Of a stretch of DNA of 64,000 bases, positions 10,256-18,173 are shown piece after piece. The notes below the pieces were generated by a model that saw only the letters and a program-made list of their open reading frames with translations, ran no database searches and was not told where the DNA came from. This stretch comes from Pseudomonas oryzihabitans. GTDB lineage: Bacteria; Pseudomonadota; Gammaproteobacteria; Pseudomonadales; Pseudomonadaceae. How positions within the stretch are numbered: the first letter of the stretch is position 1; each line of letters begins with the position of its first letter. Made by a program: the position numbers and the translations under genes. The stretch lies in the NCBI RefSeq assembly GCF_024652905.1, contig NZ_CP102428.1:756501-820500 (forward strand). Direction: 5' to 3'.

Positions 10256-12496
10256 ATGGTACAGGTCAGAGCGCATCAGCCAGTCAACGTCGATGGCAGC
10301 ATCAACCTCCACGCCTGGCTGGATCATATCCAGAGCGTGGATCCGAATCTCGATCGCGAGGCCTTGCTGGATGCCTGCGGCTTCGCCCGCACGGCGGAAG
10401 AGAATTCCGGTCAGGTCGAGCACACCTGGGCGGAGGGTACCTCCAGCTTCCACACCGGGCTGGAGATGGCCGAGATCCTGGCCGACCTCAAGCTGGATCA
10501 GGACAGCCTGATCGCGGCCATCGTCTATCGAGCGGTGCGCGAGGGCAAGGCGACCCTGGAATCGGCGACCGAGCATTTCGGCCCGGTGGTGGCCAAGCTG
10601 ATCGAAGGCGTGCTGCGCATGGCGGCGATCAGCGAGAGTCTCAATCCGCGCAAGTCCATGGTGCTGGGCAGCCAGACCCAGGTCGACAACCTGCGGCGCA
10701 TGCTGGTGGCCATGGTCGACGACGTCCGCGTGGCCCTGATCAAGCTGGCCGAGCGCACCTGTGCCATCCGCGCGGTCAAGAACGCCACCGAAGAGCGCCG
10801 CAACCGGGTGGCCCGCGAGGTGGCCGACATCTATGCGCCCCTGGCCCATCGCCTGGGCATCGGCCATATCAAGTGGGAGCTGGAGGACCTGTCCTTCCGC
10901 TATCTGGAGCCGCAGCAGTACAAGCAGATCGCGACCCTGCTGCACGAACGGCGGCTGGATCGCGAGCAGTACATCGCCGACGTCATGCAGCAGCTGCGGG
11001 ACGAACTCACCGCCACCGGCATCAAGTCCGACCTCAGCGGTCGGGCCAAGCACATCTATTCCATCTGGCGGAAGATGCAGCGCAAGGGTCTGGAGTTCAG
11101 CCAGATCTACGACGTGCGGGCGGTGCGGGTACTGGTGCCCGAGATGCGTGACTGCTATACCGCGCTGGGTATCGTGCATACCCTCTGGCGGCACATTCCC
11201 CGCGAGTTCGACGACTATATCGCCAATCCCAAGGAGAACGGCTACCGTTCCCTGCATACCGCGGTGATCGGCCCGGAAGGCAAGGTGCTGGAGGTGCAGA
11301 TCCGTACCCACGCCATGCACGAAGAAGCGGAGCTGGGGGTCTGCGCGCACTGGCGCTACAAGGGTACCGACGTCAAATCGGCCTCCAACCACTACGAAGA
11401 AAAGATCTCCTGGCTGCGTCAGGTGCTGGAATGGCACGAGGAGCTGGGCGACATCGGCGGCCTGGCCGATCAGCTACGAGTCGACATCGAGCCGGACCGG
11501 GTCTACGTCTTCACCCCCGACGGCCACGCCATCGACCTGCCCAAGGGCGCAACGCCGCTGGACTTCGCCTATCGGGTGCACACCGAGATCGGCCACAACT
11601 GCCGCGGCGCCAAGATCAACGGCCGCATCGTGCCGCTGAACTACCAGCTGCAGACCGGTGAGCAGGTGGAGATCATCACCGGCAAGCAGGGTTCGCCCAG
11701 CCGCGACTGGCTCAACCCCAACCTCGGCTACGTCAACACCTCGCGGGCCCGGGCCAAGATCGTCCACTGGTTCAAGTTCCAGGCGCGTGACCAGAACGTC
11801 GCCGCCGGCAAGGCCATGGTCGAGCGCGAGCTGTCGCGCCTGGCGTTGCCGCCGGTGGACTTCAACACCCTGGCCGAGAAGGTCAACTACAAGGGCGCCG
11901 AGGACATGCTCGCGGCCCTGGGCGCCGGCGATCTGCGCCTGGCCCATGTGATGCACGCCGCTCAGCAGCTGGTGGAGCCGGACAAGGGCCTCGATACCCT
12001 CGATCTCCTCCCGCGCAAGCCCACCAACAAGCCGGGCAAGCGCGGCGATGTACAGATCCAGGGGGTGGGCAATCTGCTGACCCAGATCGCTGGGTGCTGC
12101 CAGCCGGTACCGGGTGACGCCATCGTCGGCTACATCACCCTCGGCCGCGGCGTGACTATCCACCGACAGGATTGCGCCAATGCCCTGCAGCTGGCCAGTC
12201 GCGAGCCGGAGCGGACCATCCAGGTGAGCTGGGGCCCGGTGCCGGTGCAGACCTATCCGGTCGATATCGTGATCAAGGCCTTCGACCGCTCCGGTCTGCT
12301 GCGCGACGTCTCGCAGATCCTGCTCAACGAGCGGATCAACGTGCTGGCGGTGAACACCCGCTCCAATCGCGAGGAAAACACCGCCAACATGCTGCTGACC
12401 ATCGAGATCCCCGGCCTGGACGCCCTCGGCCGCCTGCTCGGGCGCATTTCCCAGCTGCCCAATATCATCGAAGCCCGGCGTAATCGCACTGCCTGA
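10256..12496 (+). CDS. relA: (p)ppGpp synthetase RelA
   Basis: RelA binds stalled ribosomes carrying uncharged tRNA and makes (p)ppGpp. ATG 10256 has AAGGGG upstream; 746 residues, as usual. The N-terminal pseudo-hydrolase domain has lost the His-Asp metal motif (AAIVYRAVREGKATLE where SpoT has HDVVED). The synthetase domain (GRAKHIYSIWRKM, QIYDVRAVRVLV, NPKENGYRSLHT), the TGS domain (DRVYVFTPDGHAIDLPKGAT), the zinc-finger/CC region (IAGCCQPVPGD) and a C-terminal ACT domain follow. It sits in the rlmD-relA-mazG order conserved in Pseudomonas and ends in a strong terminator. Confidence 0.96.
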   Translation: MVQVRAHQPVNVDGSINLHAWLDHIQSVDPNLDREALLDACGFARTAEENSGQVEHTWAEGTSSFHTGLEMAEILADLKLDQDSLIAAIVYRAVREGKATLESATEHFGPVVAKLIEGVLRMAAISESLNPRKSMVLGSQTQVDNLRRMLVAMVDDVRVALIKLAERTCAIRAVKNATEERRNRVAREVADIYAPLAHRLGIGHIKWELEDLSFRYLEPQQYKQIATLLHERRLDREQYIADVMQQLRDELTATGIKSDLSGRAKHIYSIWRKMQRKGLEFSQIYDVRAVRVLVPEMRDCYTALGIVHTLWRHIPREFDDYIANPKENGYRSLHTAVIGPEGKVLEVQIRTHAMHEEAELGVCAHWRYKGTDVKSASNHYEEKISWLRQVLEWHEELGDIGGLADQLRVDIEPDRVYVFTPDGHAIDLPKGATPLDFAYRVHTEIGHNCRGAKINGRIVPLNYQLQTGEQVEIITGKQGSPSRDWLNPNLGYVNTSRARAKIVHWFKFQARDQNVAAGKAMVERELSRLALPPVDFNTLAEKVNYKGAEDMLAALGAGDLRLAHVMHAAQQLVEPDKGLDTLDLLPRKPTNKPGKRGDVQIQGVGNLLTQIAGCCQPVPGDAIVGYITLGRGVTIHRQDCANALQLASREPERTIQVSWGPVPVQTYPVDIVIKAFDRSGLLRDVSQILLNERINVLAVNTRSNREENTANMLLTIEIPGLDALGRLLGRISQLPNIIEARRNRTA

Positions 12497-12514
12497 GCGG
12501 TGTGGCGACGACCC

Positions 12515-12545
12515 CACGAGGCGCCTCTGGCGCCTCGTGCTTTTT
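12515..12545 (+). terminator. Rho-independent terminator after relA
   Basis: An 11-base perfect stem (CACGAGGCGCC / GGCGCCTCGTG) with a TCT loop is followed by CTTTTT. It lies 18 bases after the relA stop and 20 bases before mazG, so mazG must be transcribed by read-through or from a promoter within this short gap. Confidence 0.85.
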
Positions 12546-12564
12546 CCAGCGATAGGATTCACTC

Positions 12565-13410
12565 ATGTACCAGCTCGACGACCTGCTGCACCTCATGGCC
12601 CGGTTGCGCGATCCCCGGCACGGCTGCCCCTGGGATTTGCGCCAGGACTACGCCAGCATTGTGCCCCACACCCTGGAAGAGGCCTACGAGGTCGCCGACG
12701 CCATCGCCAAGCGGGATTTTCCCCAGCTGCGCGACGAGTTGGGCGATCTGCTGTTCCAGGTCGTCTACTACAGCCAGTTGGGGCGTGAGGATGGCCATTT
12801 CGACTTTGCCCAGGTGGTGGACGGCATCACCCGCAAGCTGGTGCGGCGTCATCCCCATGTCTTTCCCGATGGCGACCTGCATGGCCCCCTGGACTTGCCA
12901 CGGCTGGACGAGGCGACCATCAAGCGGCGCTGGGAAGAGATCAAGGCCGAGGAGCGTGCGGAGAAGGCCGCGGCGCCCGAGCAGCTGTCGCTGCTGGATG
13001 ACGTGCCGGCTGCGCTGCCGGCCCTGAGTCGGGCGGCCAAGCTGCAGAAGCGCGCCGCCAATGTCGGCTTCGACTGGGCCGATGCCACGCCGGTGGTGGC
13101 CAAGATCCAGGAGGAACTGGACGAGGTACGCGAGGCCATGGCCAACGGCCAGGCCACCCAGGTGGCGGAAGAGGTGGGCGATCTGCTATTCGTCATGGTC
13201 AATCTGGCGAGGCACCTGCAGGTCGATGCGGAAGACGCCCTGCGCCAGGCTAACGCCAAGTTCGAGCGACGCTTCCGCTATATAGAAGAGGCGCTGAAAG
13301 CCCAGGGGCGCACGCCGCAGGAAGCCAGCCTGGAGGAGATGGACGCGTTCTGGGACGCCGCCAAGGTGGAAGAGAAGGGCGTCGTCGGGCATTCGTTGCA
13401 GGGTCGCTGA
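12565..13410 (+). CDS. mazG: Nucleoside triphosphate pyrophosphohydrolase MazG
   Basis: MazG hydrolyses NTPs and dNTPs to monophosphates, and in E. coli it lowers ppGpp during starvation, which fits its place after relA. ATG 12565 follows TAGGAT. The 281 residues contain two MazG modules: the N-terminal one with HTLEEAYEVADAI and DELGDLLFQVVYYSQL, and the C-terminal one with EELDEVREAM and EEVGDLLFVMVNLARHL. These are the EExxE and EExD metal-binding motifs. The Ala/Glu-rich linker (RAEKAAAPEQLSLLDD) separates them. Confidence 0.94.
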   Translation: MYQLDDLLHLMARLRDPRHGCPWDLRQDYASIVPHTLEEAYEVADAIAKRDFPQLRDELGDLLFQVVYYSQLGREDGHFDFAQVVDGITRKLVRRHPHVFPDGDLHGPLDLPRLDEATIKRRWEEIKAEERAEKAAAPEQLSLLDDVPAALPALSRAAKLQKRAANVGFDWADATPVVAKIQEELDEVREAMANGQATQVAEEVGDLLFVMVNLARHLQVDAEDALRQANAKFERRFRYIEEALKAQGRTPQEASLEEMDAFWDAAKVEEKGVVGHSLQGR

Positions 13411-13418
13411 AACCGGGC

Positions 13419-13528
13419 GTAGGTTGGTGCTGAGCATAGCGAAGCCCAACGCTGCCGAGATCTGGACGGGTTTCGACGTGTCGTCCAAGCCCGGCTGTTG
13501 GACTTCGCTGCGCTCAACCGCAACCTAC
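13419..13528. repeat. Palindromic intergenic repeat with 32-base arms
   Basis: The left arm (13419-13450, GTAGGTTGGTGCTGAGCATA...) and the right arm (13497-13528, ending CGCAACCTAC) are imperfect inverted copies separated by 46 bases. The motif GTAGGTTG...GCGAAGC.CCAAC resembles dispersed repeats I know from Pseudomonas intergenic regions. It lies between convergent mazG and the flhB-like gene and can fold into a long hairpin, so it may act as a bidirectional terminator or mRNA end. The right arm supplies the stop codon of the minus-strand gene. No second copy was noticed in this window. Confidence 0.6.
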
Positions 13529-13839
13529 GGCATCCGCTCCCAGCCGTAGGACAGGTCCGGTTGGTCGGCCAGGTGGGCCGGGCACTTGCCCTTGAGGTGC
13601 CAGGCGAAGGCGATGATTTCGGCCAGGGTGCGGTAGAGCGCCTCGGGGATTTCCGCGCCCAGCTCCAGGCGCGCCAGGATCCGCACCAGATCAGCGTTCT
13701 CGTAAATGGGCACCTCGTGCTCCCGGGCTGTGGCCAGGATGAGTTCGGCCAGTTCGGCGTCGCCCTTGGCGGACAGGATGGGTGCACTGCTGCCGTCATA
13801 GGACAACGCGATGGCCTGGCGGGGGGCGGACGTGCTCAT
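13525..13839 (-). CDS. FlhB/YscU C-terminal-domain-like protein
   Basis: The 104-residue product matches the cytoplasmic domain of the flagellar/type III export switch FlhB without its membrane part: AIALSYDG, LAELILATAREHEVPIYENA, LVRILARLELGAEIPEALYRTLAEIIAFAW. The NPTH autocleavage site of full FlhB is absent, as is normal for these stand-alone proteins (FhlB/FlhX type), which can partly replace the FlhB tail. ATG 13839 overlaps the stop of the upstream fliK-like gene (ATGA), so the two are translationally coupled. Its TAG stop lies inside the palindromic repeat. Confidence 0.82.
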   Translation of the reverse strand: MSTSAPRQAIALSYDGSSAPILSAKGDAELAELILATAREHEVPIYENADLVRILARLELGAEIPEALYRTLAEIIAFAWHLKGKCPAHLADQPDLSYGWERMP

Positions 13840-15410
13840 GCGGTATCGTCGATCCAACGTTGTTCGAGAGAGGTGCGCGGATGGCGCGCAGGGCGGCCCT
13901 GGCGGCTGCTGAGGTCGCCGACCACGAAGCCGGCGGCCAGCAGGCGGTCGCGCAGATGGGGCAATTCGGTATCGATCAGCGTCGCGGTGGCGCCTTTTTC
14001 CGCCCAGAACTCGCTCGACAGCCGGCCGCTGGCCAGCTGTGCCCGTACCTGCAGCGGGCCGAGCGGTGCCAGGTCGAAGGCCAGTTCCACCTTCCACAGG
14101 CTGTCGCGGGCTTCGCCGCGGGTATCCGGCGGCGGCCGTTCTTCCTGGAAGCGCACCTGCACCGCACCGAGGCGCTCGCCATCGCGCCAGGGAATCTCGG
14201 TCTGCCAGGTGGAGAGGTAGTAGCCGTCCGGCAGGACCTGGGTCTGGGCCAGGCTGGCGAGCTGGTGGGTCTGCAGGCGGGCGATGACGCCGGTGGCCAG
14301 TTGCAGCAATTCGTCGAGTTCGGCGTTGGCGGCGCTGAGGCCGCGACCGTCGCGTTCGCCCAGGGGAAAGTCCAGGGCGGTGGGTTGGCGACTGGCAGTG
14401 GCGGCGCCGCCTAGGGCCCGGCGCAGGGCGTCGGGGAGATTCTGCTGGGCGGCCTGGGCCGCGACCTGGGGATTGCGCAGGGCATCGCCCGGTACGCTGG
14501 CCAGCAGTCGATCCACCAGGCGCAGCAGGTTGGCCTTGAAGTCTTCCTGGAGATCGGGACCGCCGCGCTCCAGCAGTTGCTGCTCCAGTTGCAAGCCGCT
14601 ACGGGCCAGGGCGCGGGTCCAGCCCTGGGCGGTGGTGAGCGTCTCGGTGTGCTCCAGATTGGCCAGCAGCGCCTTGAGCGCGGCCCCCACCGACGGTGGC
14701 AGCTCCGCCTCGGGGACGTCCTCCAGCCATTGCAGCAGGGCGTTCATCGACAGCTGGCGTTGGCCCTGGCCCTGCAGCTGGCGGTCGATGTCGAGCTGGT
14801 CGAGGCGCTGAGCCATGGGCAGCACCGTGACCTCCTGGCGGTCCTTGATCACCACGGTCAACAGGCTGCCCACCGGCACCGGACGAGCTGACTCCAGCTT
14901 GAGCTGGCGGCCTTCGAGGTTGGAGCTCAGGGCCTTGGCGATCACCTCGTAGGTGGGTGCTGCGCCGGGCTGCTGTTGCAGCAGGCTGCTCAGCACCCGT
15001 AACTGCAGGGTGGTCCCCACCGGCAGCTGGCGCAGGTCCAGTTGCTGCAGCGGTGGTGGCGGGGCGTCGCCTTCCAGGCTCTGCAGCAGCACCGCCAGCT
15101 GGGTGGAGCCCAGGGTGCTCACCAGCAGCTGGCTGCCCACCGGCAGGTTATTGGTCGGACTCTGGGTGGTGAGCAGGACACTGCCGCCCTGGGCCAGCTG
15201 CAGCTGCAGCAGGAACTGAAAATTCTGGCCGGCTGGACGGGTGGCGAGCACCTCGGCGGTGGCCGTGCTGCCGGGCGGTATCAGGTCATCGAGGGATTGC
15301 AGGGCCTGCAGGATCTGCGCGCCGGCATCCGACGCCTGCGCCGCCGCGGCCCGGACGGGCAGGGCGGGCGTGACGCCGACGCTGGGTGGGATCGCGGAGA
15401 TGGGGGTCAT
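13836..15410 (-). CDS. FliK-like hook-length control domain protein
   Basis: 524 residues, strongly Gln/Leu/Ala-rich in the first 350 (a flexible, ruler-like region), with a C-terminal domain that reads as the FliK substrate-switch domain: LPDGYYLSTWQTEIPWRDG, VQVRFQEE, LWKVELAFDLAPLGPLQVRAQL, LPHLRDRLLAAGF. FliK proteins contact FlhB to change export specificity, which matches its coupling to the FlhB-tail gene. No flagellar cluster is nearby. In Pseudomonas a similar pair lies next to the ccm operon. ATG 15410 has no strong ribosome site, so the start is less certain than the family. Confidence 0.8.
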   Translation of the reverse strand: MTPISAIPPSVGVTPALPVRAAAAQASDAGAQILQALQSLDDLIPPGSTATAEVLATRPAGQNFQFLLQLQLAQGGSVLLTTQSPTNNLPVGSQLLVSTLGSTQLAVLLQSLEGDAPPPPLQQLDLRQLPVGTTLQLRVLSSLLQQQPGAAPTYEVIAKALSSNLEGRQLKLESARPVPVGSLLTVVIKDRQEVTVLPMAQRLDQLDIDRQLQGQGQRQLSMNALLQWLEDVPEAELPPSVGAALKALLANLEHTETLTTAQGWTRALARSGLQLEQQLLERGGPDLQEDFKANLLRLVDRLLASVPGDALRNPQVAAQAAQQNLPDALRRALGGAATASRQPTALDFPLGERDGRGLSAANAELDELLQLATGVIARLQTHQLASLAQTQVLPDGYYLSTWQTEIPWRDGERLGAVQVRFQEERPPPDTRGEARDSLWKVELAFDLAPLGPLQVRAQLASGRLSSEFWAEKGATATLIDTELPHLRDRLLAAGFVVGDLSSRQGRPARHPRTSLEQRWIDDTA

Positions 15411-15437
15411 CGGGCAGGTCCGGTGGAATCGCCTGTG

Positions 15438-15443
15438 TATAAT
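15438..15443 (+). promoter_or_regulatory. Candidate -10 element for the ccm operon
   Basis: A perfect TATAAT lies between the divergent fliK-like gene and ccmA. At the right distance upstream there is no good -35 (CAGGTC at 15415-15420), so an activator or another sigma-contact may be needed. It argues that ccmA does not start at ATG 15461, which would leave a leader of only about ten bases. Confidence 0.4.
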
Positions 15444-15517
15444 GGCGCGCCTTCAAGGGCATGTGCCGGGTTAACGGCCAGCGCCCGACCGACTTTAGTG
15501 CCGTGAGATCGCCTGTC

Positions 15518-16123
15518 TTGAATCAGCCCCTGCTCGACGCCGTCGCGCTCCGTTGCGAACGGGGCGGTCGCCTGCTGTTCGACGACCTGAGCCTGGGCCT
15601 GGCGGCAGGCGAGTCGCTGCAGATCGGTGGCGTCAACGGCAGCGGCAAGACCAGCCTGCTGCGCATCCTGGCGGGACTGTTGCCGGCGGATGCGGGCGAG
15701 GTGCGCCGACCCGCGGCGGCGGAACTGCTCTGGCTGGGTCATGCCCCCGGGATCGCCGAGGGGCTGACCGCGCTGGAAAATCTCCACAGCCTGGCCAATC
15801 TCTGGCGCCCGACCACGCCGGCCGCCTGCCTGGCTGCCCTCGCGGCGCTGGGTCTGGCCGACTGGGCGGATGAGCCCTGCAGGCAGCTCTCGGCCGGTCA
15901 GCGCCGCCGCGTCGCCCTGGCCCGTCTCCACCTGCCCGCGCCGCCGCGACTCTGGTTGCTGGACGAACCCTTCACCGCCCTCGACGCCGCCAGCTGCACC
16001 CAGCTGGAAGAGCGCTTGCGCGCGCATTGCGCCGCGGGTGGCGCCATAGTGCTGACCAGTCATCGCGAGCTGGAGGTCCTGCCCGAGGGGCATCGCCTGC
16101 TCTGGCTGGACGGTGGCCGATGA
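15518..16123 (+). CDS. ccmA: Cytochrome c maturation ABC ATPase CcmA
   Basis: CcmA powers release of holo-CcmE from the CcmABCD heme-handling complex at the inner membrane. Walker A is GVNGSGKTSLLRIL, the signature is LSAGQRRRVALARL and Walker B is LWLLDEPFTALD. The frame allows ATG 15461, GTG 15503 and TTG 15518; I chose TTG because the protein then begins NQPLLDAVAL, where homologues begin, but no start has a strong ribosome site. 201 residues from this start. It overlaps ccmB by 4 bases and is the first gene of a nine-gene operon. Confidence 0.88.
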   Translation: MNQPLLDAVALRCERGGRLLFDDLSLGLAAGESLQIGGVNGSGKTSLLRILAGLLPADAGEVRRPAAAELLWLGHAPGIAEGLTALENLHSLANLWRPTTPAACLAALAALGLADWADEPCRQLSAGQRRRVALARLHLPAPPRLWLLDEPFTALDAASCTQLEERLRAHCAAGGAIVLTSHRELEVLPEGHRLLWLDGGR

Positions 16124-16791
16124 GCGGCGCCTGGCTGGCCATCCTCGGGCGCGAAGGGCGCCTGGCCTGTCGCCGTCCGGCGCTGTGGCTCACGCCCCTG
16201 GCCTTCCATGCCCTGGTGGTGACCCTGTTTCCCCTGGCGCTGGGTCCCGATAGCCAGCAGCTGGCCGCCCTGGCGCCGGGACTGCTGTGGATCGCCTTGC
16301 TGCTGGCCTTGCTGCTGGGCCAGGAGGCCCTGTTTCGCAGCGACTGGCAGGACGGCTCCCTGGAACTCTGGCTGCTGGCGCCCCAGCCCTTGCCGCTGCT
16401 GGTACTGCTCAAGCTGCTGGTGCACTGGTGCTTCGCCGGCCTTGGCCTGGTGGCCCTGACGCCGCTGCTGGCGCTGATGCTGGGGCTGCCCGCCGCGGCC
16501 CTGCCAGCGACCCTAGCGGCCCTGACCCTGGGCAGTCTGGCCCTCACGCTGATCGGCGCCATCGGCGCGGCCCTGACCGTGGGCCTGGCCCGTGGTGGCC
16601 TGCTGCTGGCGCTGCTCAACCTGCCGCTGCAGATCCCGGTGCTGATCCTGGGCGCCAGCACCCTGGACGCGGCGCGGCTGGGTCTGCCGGTGACGGGGCT
16701 GCTGCTCTGGCTGGGCTGCCTGACCCTGCTGGCCCTGACCCTGGCGCCCCTGGCGGTCGCCGCCGGCCTGCGCATCGGCGCGGCCCAATGA
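16120..16791 (+). CDS. ccmB: Heme exporter membrane subunit CcmB
   Basis: Start ATG 16120 overlaps the ccmA stop (ATGA). The 223-residue product is almost wholly hydrophobic, with about six membrane segments ([39 protein letters not shown], and so on) and the family motif [15 protein letters not shown]. It is the transmembrane partner of CcmA in the CcmABCD complex, which works with CcmC to load and free the heme chaperone CcmE. A frame extension upstream inside ccmA was rejected because of the coupled start. Confidence 0.92.
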   Translation: MSGAWLAILGREGRLACRRPALWLTPLAFHALVVTLFPLALGPDSQQLAALAPGLLWIALLLALLLGQEALFRSDWQDGSLELWLLAPQPLPLLVLLKLLVHWCFAGLGLVALTPLLALMLGLPAAALPATLAALTLGSLALTLIGAIGAALTVGLARGGLLLALLNLPLQIPVLILGASTLDAARLGLPVTGLLLWLGCLTLLALTLAPLAVAAGLRIGAAQ

Positions 16792-16801
16792 CGAGGACGA
16801 C

Positions 16802-17548
16802 ATGAACTGGACCTGGCTGCACCGCCTGGGCTCTCCCGCCATCTTCTATCGTTTGGCCGGCCGGCTGCAGCGGCCCTGCCTGGCGCTGGCCGGACTGCTG
16901 CTGGCCGTCGGTCTGGTGTGGGGGCTGTTCCTGGCGCCGCCGGACTACCAGCAGGGCGACAGCTTTCGCATCCTCTATGTGCATGTGCCGGCCGCCTTTC
17001 TGGCGCAGTCCTGCTATCTGCTGCTGGCGGTCGCCGGAGCCGTCGGCCTGGTCTGGCGCCTCAAGCTGGCCGACGTGGCCCTGCGCGCGGCCGCGCCGAT
17101 CGGCGCCTGGATGACGGTGATCGCCCTGGCTACCGGGTCGCTGTGGGGCATTCCCACCTGGGGCACCTGGTGGATCTGGGACGCCCGGCTCACCTCGATG
17201 CTGGTGCTGCTGTTTCTCTATCTGGGCGTGATCGCCCTGGGGCAGGCCATCGACCATCGCGAGAGCGCCGCCCGGGCCTGCGCCATCCTGGCGCTGGTGG
17301 GCTCGGTCAATCTGCCGATCATCAAGTATTCGGTGGAGTGGTGGAGCACCCTGCATCAGCCGGCCACCTTCAGCCTGGTGGAGCGTCCACCGATGCCCGC
17401 GGCCATGTGGCTGCCGCTGCTGGTGATGGTGCTGGGCTTCTACCTGTTCTTTGCCGGCGTGTTGCTGCAGCGCATGCGCCTGGAGGTGCTCAGGCGCGAA
17501 TGGCGCAGTCGCTGGGTACGCCTGGAACTCGGCGAGGAGGGCGCGTGA
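16802..17548 (+). CDS. ccmC: Heme delivery protein CcmC
   Basis: CcmC binds heme on the periplasmic face and passes it to CcmE. The 248 residues contain six membrane segments and the tryptophan-rich WWD-type heme-contact motif ([13 protein letters not shown]), with flanking histidines (YVHVPAAF and [10 protein letters not shown]). ATG 16802 is preceded by ACGAGGA; the gap from ccmB is 10 bases. The 3' end overlaps ccmD by 4 bases (GTGA). Confidence 0.95.
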   Translation: MNWTWLHRLGSPAIFYRLAGRLQRPCLALAGLLLAVGLVWGLFLAPPDYQQGDSFRILYVHVPAAFLAQSCYLLLAVAGAVGLVWRLKLADVALRAAAPIGAWMTVIALATGSLWGIPTWGTWWIWDARLTSMLVLLFLYLGVIALGQAIDHRESAARACAILALVGSVNLPIIKYSVEWWSTLHQPATFSLVERPPMPAAMWLPLLVMVLGFYLFFAGVLLQRMRLEVLRREWRSRWVRLELGEEGA

Positions 17549-17721
17549 GCGGCGTGGACTGGGCGCAAACCCTTGGCATGGGGCGTCATGGCCTCTATGT
17601 CTGGCCGGCCTTCGGCCTGACCCTGGTCATCCTCGGCGGCCTGCTGCTGCACGGCTGGCGGGCGCGTCGCCGGCTGGAGCGGGAACTGCGCCAGCGCTGG
17701 CTACGGGAGCGGCGGCCATGA
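17545..17721 (+). CDS. ccmD: Heme exporter accessory protein CcmD
   Basis: A 58-residue protein starting at GTG 17545, overlapping the ccmC stop. It has one membrane segment ([20 protein letters not shown]) preceded by the conserved [10 protein letters not shown] and followed by a basic cytoplasmic tail ([14 protein letters not shown]). CcmD is the small subunit that stabilises CcmC-CcmE and is needed for holo-CcmE release. Its length and place in the operon are typical. Confidence 0.93.
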   Translation: MSGVDWAQTLGMGRHGLYVWPAFGLTLVILGGLLLHGWRARRRLERELRQRWLRERRP

Positions 17722-18173
17722 ATCCGCTTCGTCGTCGCCGGCTGCTGTGGATCCTGCTGCTGTTGCTGGGGGTGGGGGGCGCGGTGGCGCTGGCCCTCAG
17801 CGCCCTGCAGCAGAACATCAACCTCTTCTATACCCCGAGCCAGATCGCCCAGGGTGAGGCGCCGCGGGACACCCGCATCCGTGCCGGCGGCATGGTGGAG
17901 CAGGGCAGCCTGGTGCGCGCCGCGGATTCCCTCGCGGTGAGCTTCGTCATCACCGACTTCCAGCGCGAGGTGCGGGTGAGCTACGCCGGCATCCTGCCGG
18001 ACCTGTTCCGTGAGGGGCAGGGGGTGGTGGCCCTGGGCCGACTCGACGACCAAGGCCGCCTGGTGGCCGACCAGGTCCTCGCCAAGCACGACGAGAAGTA
18101 CATGCCCCCCGAAGTGAGCCAGGCGCTGCGCCAGGCCGGGCGGCCGCTGGACGGCGCGAGGCCGGCGCCATGA
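17718..18173 (+). CDS. ccmE: Periplasmic heme chaperone CcmE
   Basis: CcmE binds heme covalently through a histidine and carries it to the CcmFGH lyase. After an N-terminal membrane anchor ([19 protein letters not shown]) comes the OB-fold domain ([35 protein letters not shown]) and the heme-attachment motif [12 protein letters not shown]. 151 residues. ATG 17718 overlaps the ccmD stop, and the 3' end overlaps ccmF by 4 bases. Confidence 0.95.
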   Translation: MNPLRRRRLLWILLLLLGVGGAVALALSALQQNINLFYTPSQIAQGEAPRDTRIRAGGMVEQGSLVRAADSLAVSFVITDFQREVRVSYAGILPDLFREGQGVVALGRLDDQGRLVADQVLAKHDEKYMPPEVSQALRQAGRPLDGARPAP

